Shown: positions 58,320 to 64,000 of the stretch, one piece after another
How the letters are laid out: every line of letters starts with the position of its first letter
Position numbering within the stretch: position 1 is the first letter of the stretch
NCBI GenBank assembly: GCA_019636565.1
Contig: JAHBXG010000022.1
Location: 1 to 64,000, forward strand
Source: Phycisphaeraceae bacterium
GTDB taxonomy: Bacteria > Planctomycetota > Phycisphaerae > Phycisphaerales > UBA1924
Direction: 5' to 3'
Length of the DNA stretch: 64,000 nucleotides
Made by a program: the position numbers and the translations under genes
Notes under the pieces: model-generated
The model's input: only the letters and a program-made list of their open reading frames with translations
The model's database searches: none
What the model was told of the DNA's origin: nothing

Positions 58320-59855
58320 ATGACCACCCCAGCCTCAGCTCAGTCCCGCACCGCCACACGAACAGAAAAAGACACCATGGGCGAGATGCAAGTCCCGCAC
58401 GACGCCCTCTACGGCGCTTCCACCCAGCGTGCCGTCCTCAACTTCCCCGTCTCCGGCCGCCCCGTCCCCGAAGAAGTCATCAAGGCCTACGCCGTCCTCA
58501 AGGCCGCCTGCGCCGCCGTCAATCACAAACTCGGCCGCCTCCACGAGCACCGCACCAAGGCCATCATCGAAGCCTGCAACGAGATCCACGACGGCCTCCC
58601 TCGCTTCGGAGGCCTCGCCAAGCACTTCCCCATCGATATCTACCAAACCGGCTCTGGCACCTCCACCAACATGAACGCCAATGAGGTCATCGCCAACCTC
58701 ATCTGCCTCCAAAAACACAAACCCATCGGCTCTTCCAAGGACACCGCCTACATCGACAACGAAGGCGGCGTTCATCCCAACGACCACGTCAACGCCGGCC
58801 AGTCTTCCAACGACACCTTCCCGACCGCGATGCACCTCGCCGCGGCAATCGCCATCCACACCCGCCTTCTCCCCTCCATCAAGGCAATGGCCACCGATCT
58901 CGAGTCCAAAGCCGCCGCCTGGGACAAGATCGTCAAAATCGGCCGCACCCACCTCGCCGATGCCACACCCATTCGCCTCGGCCAGGAATTCAGCGGCTTC
59001 GCCTCCCAGCTCCGTCACGCCGAAGAACGCCTGCACCGCGCCCTCCACGCACTCTCCGAACTCCCCATCGGCGGCACAGCCGTCGGCACCGGCATCAACG
59101 CCCACGAAAAGTTCGGCTCCATGGTCGCCGCCGAACTCACCGCGCGGGTGGGGGTCCACTTCCGCGAAGCCGCCAATCACTTCGAGGCCCAGGCCGCCAA
59201 AGACGCCATCGTCGAAACCAGCGGTCTGTTGAAGACCATCGCCGTCAGCCTCAGCAAAGTCGCCAACGACATCCGCTGGCTCGGCTCCGGCCCCCGCTGC
59301 GGCATAGGCGAGTTGGTCCTCCCCGCCGTCCAGCCCGGCTCCAGCATCATGCCCGGCAAGGTCAACCCCGTCATCGCCGAATCCCTCATCATGGTCTGCT
59401 GCACAGTCGTCGGCAACGACGCCGCAGTGACTTTGGGCGGCTTCGGCGGCGTCGGCTCCCTCCTCGACCTCAACGTCGCCATGCCCATGATGATCCATCA
59501 CCTGCTCGACAGCATCAACCTCACCAGCCGCGCCTGCGACATGTTCACCGAGAACCTCTTGAAAGGCCTCAAGCCCGACGAAGCCCGCTGCAAGAGCCTG
59601 ATCGAGGGTTCGCTCGCCATGTGCACAAGTCTGGTCCCCGTCATCGGTTACGACAAGTCCGCCGCGCTCGCGAAAGAGGCATTCAAGCAAGGCAAGACGG
59701 TGCGACAGCTCGCCCACGAAACCCTCGTCGGTGCCGCGGCACAGCCGGGGATGGGGAGTGGGGCTTCTGGTACGCTCACCAAAGCAGATATCGACAAGCA
59801 TCTAGACCCTTGGGCCATGACGCTTCCAGGCGGAGAAGGCAGTGCAGGAGGATAA
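58320..59855 (+). CDS. fumC: Fumarate hydratase, class II
   Basis: A 511-residue tetrameric lyase of the fumarase/aspartase superfamily. 'RTEKDTMGEMQVPHDALYGASTQRAVLNFP' (in parts) is the normal start, 'TGSGTSTNMNANEV' and 'GRTHLADATPI' form the substrate site, and 'GSSIMPGKVNPVIAE' is the signature loop with the catalytic Ser. It is somewhat longer than the usual ~465. The N-terminal block and 'KVGRTHLQDA'-like site favour fumarase over aspartase, but the two are close. The ATG at 58320 is chosen. Confidence 0.9.
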   Translation: MTTPASAQSRTATRTEKDTMGEMQVPHDALYGASTQRAVLNFPVSGRPVPEEVIKAYAVLKAACAAVNHKLGRLHEHRTKAIIEACNEIHDGLPRFGGLAKHFPIDIYQTGSGTSTNMNANEVIANLICLQKHKPIGSSKDTAYIDNEGGVHPNDHVNAGQSSNDTFPTAMHLAAAIAIHTRLLPSIKAMATDLESKAAAWDKIVKIGRTHLADATPIRLGQEFSGFASQLRHAEERLHRALHALSELPIGGTAVGTGINAHEKFGSMVAAELTARVGVHFREAANHFEAQAAKDAIVETSGLLKTIAVSLSKVANDIRWLGSGPRCGIGELVLPAVQPGSSIMPGKVNPVIAESLIMVCCTVVGNDAAVTLGGFGGVGSLLDLNVAMPMMIHHLLDSINLTSRACDMFTENLLKGLKPDEARCKSLIEGSLAMCTSLVPVIGYDKSAALAKEAFKQGKTVRQLAHETLVGAAAQPGMGSGASGTLTKADIDKHLDPWAMTLPGGEGSAGG

Positions 59856-59963
59856 TTAATTGGGGTATGAATCGTGTCTAAATCCATCGCGCATGCGATA
59901 ATTCTGTTGAAGCGTGCAGGTCTTTGATTCCAGTGATCGTATTTCAACTTCGGAGTCATTTGA
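59856..59963 (+). promoter_or_regulatory. Boundary and promoter region of the cytosine methylase operon
   Basis: A sudden change to A/T-rich sequence after fumC. GATAAT (59897-59902) lies 17 nt after GTGTCT; the spacer contains the inverted repeat atcgc-gcat-gcgat (59885-59898 region), a possible operator. It leaves a leader of about 55 nt before the methylase. Confidence 0.4.
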
Positions 59964-61052
59964 GTGAACCGTTCGACAGCCCCAGCTAGTAAACTGCAGC
60001 AAACGACTTTGGCTCCGGCGTTGCAGAACGCGGGCTCAGCTTGGAAAGTGCTGGACCTTTGTTGCGGGCTTGGCGGGATTTCATTTGCAGCACGTGAATT
60101 CGGATGCCTTGTCGTGGGTGGTGTCGACTTGTCTAGCCAAGCGATCGAGAGCTTCCAACACAATTTTCCGGATGCAACGGCGATCACTGGGAGTGTTGCT
60201 GAAAGGAAAACGCTGGATGCATGTCGACAAATAGTTAAAACCCAAAGTAGTCGTTCGAAATTGTTAATTGTTTCCGGCCCGCCATGCCAAGGATTTTCCG
60301 TAGCGGGCCCCCGCACCGGACGAGATCCAAGAAATAGAGTGTTGATGAGCGTGGCGCGGGCGATCGTTGCGCTCAGCCCTGACGCCGCGCTAATTGAAAA
60401 TGTCGCCGCGTTAATGTCAAAGCGATACCAACGCCACTTTTCACGATTTAAGCGACTTTTGTCCGACGCTGGTTTTCATGTTGTTGTTTTGGCGCTTGAT
60501 GCGGCACATTTTGGCGTTCCTCAGCATCGACATCGCATGATCTGTTTCGCCTCAAAAGCTCCGTTGAGCGAATTGGACATATCGAGCATGTTGCTAAGCA
60601 TGCATTGCCCTAGCCCCAGCGTTCAACAAGCTCTCGCCGGATTGCGCAGGCCTCCGGTCTACAAAGGGCGCGACAAACTTCGCGGTCGACAAGTTGCAAA
60701 TCATGTCGCAATGCGTCACTGTGTCGCCGTCAAGCAAAAGATCGCCGCAATCGCGCCAGGTAAGGGGCCGATGTCGTATCGTAAACTTCATCCAAGCAAG
60801 CCTTCGCGGACCTTGATTTCTGGCAATAGGGCACCACCGGCGCACCCGTTCCAAGCTCGAAGCATTACCGTACGCGAAGCAGCGCGTCTCCAAGGATTTC
60901 CGGATACTTTCGAGGTCAAAGGCCGATTTTCCAACCAGATGCTCCACGTCACCAATGCAGTTCCTCCACCCTTGGCGCTTGCGGTCATTCGTGCGTTCCT
61001 CACCGTTTTGGAGAAGGACCATGGCCGACGCACAACCCACCAACCCGCTTGA
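59964..61052 (+). CDS. dcm: DNA cytosine-5 methyltransferase
   Basis: A 362-residue C5 cytosine methylase with motifs in standard order: motif I 'LDLCCGLGGISFAARE' (residues 30-45), acidic 'GGVDLSSQAIESF' (motif II), motif IV 'VSGPPCQGFSVAGPRTGRD' with catalytic Cys108, motif VI 'ENV' (145-147), motif VIII 'QHRHR' (187-191), motif IX 'RTLISGNRAPPAHPF' and motif X near 'FSNQMLHVTNAVPPPLA'. The target sequence is unknown. GTG start. It overlaps the GHKL ATPase gene by 32 bp. Codon use is clearly less GC-biased than upstream genes, a sign of transfer. Confidence 0.95.
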   Translation: MNRSTAPASKLQQTTLAPALQNAGSAWKVLDLCCGLGGISFAAREFGCLVVGGVDLSSQAIESFQHNFPDATAITGSVAERKTLDACRQIVKTQSSRSKLLIVSGPPCQGFSVAGPRTGRDPRNRVLMSVARAIVALSPDAALIENVAALMSKRYQRHFSRFKRLLSDAGFHVVVLALDAAHFGVPQHRHRMICFASKAPLSELDISSMLLSMHCPSPSVQQALAGLRRPPVYKGRDKLRGRQVANHVAMRHCVAVKQKIAAIAPGKGPMSYRKLHPSKPSRTLISGNRAPPAHPFQARSITVREAARLQGFPDTFEVKGRFSNQMLHVTNAVPPPLALAVIRAFLTVLEKDHGRRTTHQPA

Positions 61053-62997
61053 ATTGGCTGAGCTAATTCGTAATGTAAAACCGGGCGGAAAGCCGGTTCG
61101 AACGCCATTGCGAACTTCGGAGCGCGTGATTCGGCGCGTTACGGATGGAATTTATCGGGAACCTTGGGCTGCGCTACGAGAGCTCATTTCGAACGCTTAC
61201 GACGCGGACGCTACGAAAGTTGTTATCTCAACTGACGCGCCAAGGTTCGGTCGAGTTACCATTCGCGACAACGGCAATGGTTTTACTGCGGACTCTTTGG
61301 CATCGATGTGCAAGAGCATCGGCGGTAGCCAGAAACGGACTCAACACGGGGCCGACCTTGGAATCACGTCTGTGGAGGACCCGGATCTCAGTCCGGGAGG
61401 ACGCCGATTGATTGGCAAGCTCGGAATCGGCCTCTTTGCCGTTTCGCAACTTACCCAAAAATTTCGGATCATTACCAAGGTTAAAGGCGAGCGCGAACGA
61501 ACTGTTGCGGACATGATTCTGTTCCGGCACTCGGAACCAAAATCAAAGTTGCGAAAGCGCACAGATGACGAGATTGAAACCACTGGCGAAGTAGAGATAA
61601 CCAAACTTCCTGCTGAGGATCTTAACGCTCAGGGAACGGATATTGTCATTGACGAACTCCTCCAGCGAACGCGAGATGAATTTCGAAGCCGTGATCTATG
61701 GGAATTGATTCGGAGTTCGCCTGAAGAAGTCGAGTCAGGAGGAGTCAATCGCCCGCCATTTCACATTGGCTTTCTTGACGTCGCAAAACCAGACAAATAT
61801 ATCGAAAAGCCCTCGGTTCCTTGGGATCCTGACGATGACGCGTTAGAACGATTCCGAAAGCTCGCCCGATCGATGTTCGATCGAGTGAATGGCGTCGGCG
61901 CAGACAGGAAGCCGAGTCTTGCTACAACGTTTGATAATTATTTTCGGTTCCTTTGGTTCTTGAGCCTGAGCGCGCCCATCGACTATATCGACAAGCACCC
62001 TTTTGATCTGGATAAGTCGGCAGGACTCCGGGTGTTCAAGTTCGGCAAAATTGGAAAGGGGCGTGCTGAGGAAATTGAGCTGAGGGCTGGTGAAACAATC
62101 AGAGAGCGATTAGATCTCAAAGCTCCGGAAAGAGGCGGAAACCCCGATTTTAATGTCATTATCGACGGGCTAGAACTCCGACGGCCGATTCGGTTCACGG
62201 GATTGCCGGAAACTTCCAACAAGCTCAAAACGCCTCTTCTGTTCGTTGGGACAGATGCGCCAGATATGGCAAAGTATGACGATCGAAAGACGGGCGGACC
62301 ATTGCGATTTGAAGGCTATCTCCTTTGGTGTCCGCGCGTTGTGCCCGTCGAGCACAACGGCGTGCTGCTCAGAGTAGGCGATGCGAGTGGATCGTTATTT
62401 GACTCCACTTTCATGAAGTATCAAATCTCGGAGCAAACTCGCCGAGATCAAGTCACATCCGAGATTTTCGTTCACGAAGGAATGGACGCCGCGCTTAACG
62501 TCGACCGTGAGTCCTTTAATCACGCGCATCCGCACTATCAGTACATCGCCGCGTGGATGCACGATGCGTTCAAGCAGTTCGCCACAAAGCACAAGTCCCT
62601 CGGTGGCGAAGCTCGCAAGAAAGATTTGGTGACAGCCCATCATGCTACCAAGGAACGATTGTCGGCCGTCGTGGAAGAAATTATCGAAGAGTGGACGGGT
62701 GGTGACGAGTCTCCAGTAAAGGTCGAGTTTCTAGAAGACGGCCAATCCAGGCTGTTTAAGCCAAGGGAAAAAGAAACCGTATTGGTATTTTCGCAAAGCG
62801 AAGTATTTGCAAATTATCCATTGGGTGAGCGAACCGGAGCAAAGAAGGCATTGAGATTTAGCACGGATGAGGAAAAGCTGAAGGCAATTACGCAGGTGTT
62901 GTATGCTGCAGGGGTTTTTGATCGGATTGGACGCGAGCGGCAACAGCGTCTTCTCCGAGACCTCGCACGGGTTATCTTCTTTGTGGGCGGTCAATGA
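61021..62997 (+). CDS. GHKL (MORC/Hsp90-like) ATPase
   Basis: A 658-residue protein with a Bergerat-fold ATPase at its N-terminus: N-box 'ALRELISNAYDADATKV' (about 51-67, catalytic Glu54, metal Asn58), G1 'IRDNGNGF' (81-88), and G2 'GKLGIGLFAVSQL' (132-144). The long remainder has no recognised domain. Such GHKL proteins (HATPase_c_3, MORC/MutL-like) occur in restriction-modification-like operons beside C5 methylases, where they may remodel or sense DNA. The ATG at 61021 lies inside the end of the methylase gene, so the two are coupled. Next gene overlaps by ATGA. Confidence 0.85.
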   Translation: MADAQPTNPLELAELIRNVKPGGKPVRTPLRTSERVIRRVTDGIYREPWAALRELISNAYDADATKVVISTDAPRFGRVTIRDNGNGFTADSLASMCKSIGGSQKRTQHGADLGITSVEDPDLSPGGRRLIGKLGIGLFAVSQLTQKFRIITKVKGERERTVADMILFRHSEPKSKLRKRTDDEIETTGEVEITKLPAEDLNAQGTDIVIDELLQRTRDEFRSRDLWELIRSSPEEVESGGVNRPPFHIGFLDVAKPDKYIEKPSVPWDPDDDALERFRKLARSMFDRVNGVGADRKPSLATTFDNYFRFLWFLSLSAPIDYIDKHPFDLDKSAGLRVFKFGKIGKGRAEEIELRAGETIRERLDLKAPERGGNPDFNVIIDGLELRRPIRFTGLPETSNKLKTPLLFVGTDAPDMAKYDDRKTGGPLRFEGYLLWCPRVVPVEHNGVLLRVGDASGSLFDSTFMKYQISEQTRRDQVTSEIFVHEGMDAALNVDRESFNHAHPHYQYIAAWMHDAFKQFATKHKSLGGEARKKDLVTAHHATKERLSAVVEEIIEEWTGGDESPVKVEFLEDGQSRLFKPREKETVLVFSQSEVFANYPLGERTGAKKALRFSTDEEKLKAITQVLYAAGVFDRIGRERQQRLLRDLARVIFFVGGQ

Positions 62998-64000
62998 CGG
63001 ACGAAACACCACAAGACGAAGTTTTAGACACGATTCTTACCCAAGGCGACTTGGCCCATGAAACAGATGGGGAGTTACCGCTTGCAGAGTTCAAGCCGTG
63101 GCACCTACCTCGTAAACACTTGGTTCGAAAAGAGCAATGGGCTGCCGTGGTTGGCAGGTTGCTAGATGACTTGCCCGACCGGAGAATGATTAAGTATCTC
63201 TGCCTGCCGGGCGAGGACCTAATCGACGTTCAAGTCTTGGCGGAAGTGTGTCAGAACAAGGGCCGAGTGTTGCGCTATTTAGGTTTTGACGAGACATTGC
63301 CCACGGTTTCGCGCTCCACCCAGCGCGTTTCGGCTGAGCAAATCGTAAGACAAATGTCTGGCGTCGACCCTGCGTCGGAAGTTGTTCCCGATGCGTTTTC
63401 GAGTATTGCAAGAGTGGATTCGCGTGGTAACCAATACTTGCGAGATGGTGGATCCCATGACGTGGTAAATCTTGATATGTGTGACGCGTTCACGAGTGAC
63501 GCACAAAAGCCGACGCATGACGCCATGGTCGAGTTAATCACTCATCAGTGCAATCGAAGAGGCGAACCATGGCTTCTATTCGTCACTACCAGAAGTGAAC
63601 CCGAGCGAATTGCTTCCAATGAGCTCGCTGCATACATGGATCGAATCAAGGCAAATGCAAGCGCTTCAAAGACTTTTCAAGCCGATGTCGCGGCGTTGGC
63701 GGGCTGCGAGAATATCGACGAGGTTGACGCGTTCTGTGTTGAATTATCAGGGCGTATTTCAAATGATCCTCACCTTAGTGGAAGGTTGCTTGCACTGGGC
63801 ATCGGGAAATGGTTGCTGGGAATTGTCGCGCAAGGCGATCCTTGGCGGGTAGATCTGATGTCAGTGTGGTGTTACCGCACGGGCCTTTTGTCCGGCAGCG
63901 GCCAGCAGTTTGCCTCTGAACCTCCGAATCTGTTTTCGCTTGCTTTTCGCTTCGAAAAGATCAAAACGGCCAGACTTGATCCTGCTGGACTTGCGGTGGA
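62994..64000 (+). CDS. Unknown protein, third gene of the methylase operon (cut by window end)
   Basis: At least 335 codons are open from the ATG at 62994 (ATGA overlap with the ATPase stop) to the window edge. It starts MTDETPQDEVLDTILTQGDL. 'RRMIKYLCLPGEDLIDVQVLAEVCQ' (in parts) followed by 'RVLRYLGFDE', later 'VVNLDMCDAF' and 'EPWLLFVTTRSEPER', follow an alternating strand/helix pattern that could be a Rossmann-like or methyltransferase-like domain. No nuclease or helicase motif is seen in this part. Function unknown; its position ties it to the cytosine methylase and GHKL ATPase. Confidence 0.7.
   Translation, partial: MTDETPQDEVLDTILTQGDLAHETDGELPLAEFKPWHLPRKHLVRKEQWAAVVGRLLDDLPDRRMIKYLCLPGEDLIDVQVLAEVCQNKGRVLRYLGFDETLPTVSRSTQRVSAEQIVRQMSGVDPASEVVPDAFSSIARVDSRGNQYLRDGGSHDVVNLDMCDAFTSDAQKPTHDAMVELITHQCNRRGEPWLLFVTTRSEPERIASNELAAYMDRIKANASASKTFQADVAALAGCENIDEVDAFCVELSGRISNDPHLSGRLLALGIGKWLLGIVAQGDPWRVDLMSVWCYRTGLLSGSGQQFASEPPNLFSLAFRFEKIKTARLDPAGLAV

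Noticed and set aside
58335..59801. A long open frame (488 codons) on the minus strand across fumC
   Set aside because: It is a shadow of the GC-rich fumC gene: composition is Gly/Ala/Asp-repetitive and fumC has full family motifs on the other strand.

Overview
The window is a GC-rich bacterial chromosome segment, most likely from a planctomycete close to Phycisphaerae. This is inference from several features: a secreted protein ending in dockerin-like 'DxxxDxDDADF' repeats, two H-type prepilin-like proteins (FTLIEL), a fused AroD-AroE enzyme, tandem FabZ-like/ACP genes, and many ribosomal proteins carrying extra tails. A type-A RNase P RNA sits at about 9.1-9.57 kb. No tRNA, rRNA, CRISPR array, insertion sequence or integrase was recognised.

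Layout. 0-9 kb: start of asparagine synthetase, a small-membrane-protein/orphan adenine-or-cytosine-N4 methylase pair, a SAM methyltransferase, a polyprenyl synthase, a dockerin protein, a prepilin-like protein and tyrosyl-tRNA synthetase. 9-14 kb: rnpB, then a leftward operon of HTH regulator, ABC ATPase, ABC permease and a second paralogous SAM methyltransferase. 14-36 kb: housekeeping genes, mostly singletons or short operons (prfA, a YhiN-type flavoprotein, aroDE, a FabZ/ACP/FabZ set, recO, an HDOD protein, an M16 peptidase, a ThiD2-ThiE fusion, a Pgl-like protein, an RluA-type synthase, hemW, an FHA protein, purA, uppS-cdsA, ruvB). 36-52.4 kb: the S10-spc-alpha ribosomal cluster, rpsJ to rplQ, including secY, infA and rpoA. 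It lacks rpmD (L30) between S5 and L15 and rpsD (S4) before rpoA. 52.5-59.9 kb: pheS, adk, a prepilin-like protein, a transglutaminase-like secreted protein, an NTF2-like protein and class II fumarase.

The last 4 kb (from about 59.96 kb) differ visibly in base and codon use, with more A/T and many TTG, AAA and ATT codons. They hold three tightly overlapping genes: a DNA cytosine-5 methyltransferase, a large GHKL/MORC-like ATPase and an unrecognised protein cut by the window edge. This looks like a horizontally acquired restriction-modification-like or anti-phage operon and is the best candidate for a poorly described system here.

The ribosomal cluster also carries unexpected structure. L22 has an N-terminal XRE-like helix-turn-helix domain. 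rplD appears to have its own promoter and a leader of about 315 nt rich in tetraloop hairpins. A strong terminator separates rpsJ from rplC, and another separates rplO from secY. The rpmJ and rplQ promoters share an identical 17-nt -10/discriminator block. Several gene starts elsewhere have a -10-like hexamer only 5-10 nt upstream and no Shine-Dalgarno sequence, which suggests leaderless mRNAs.
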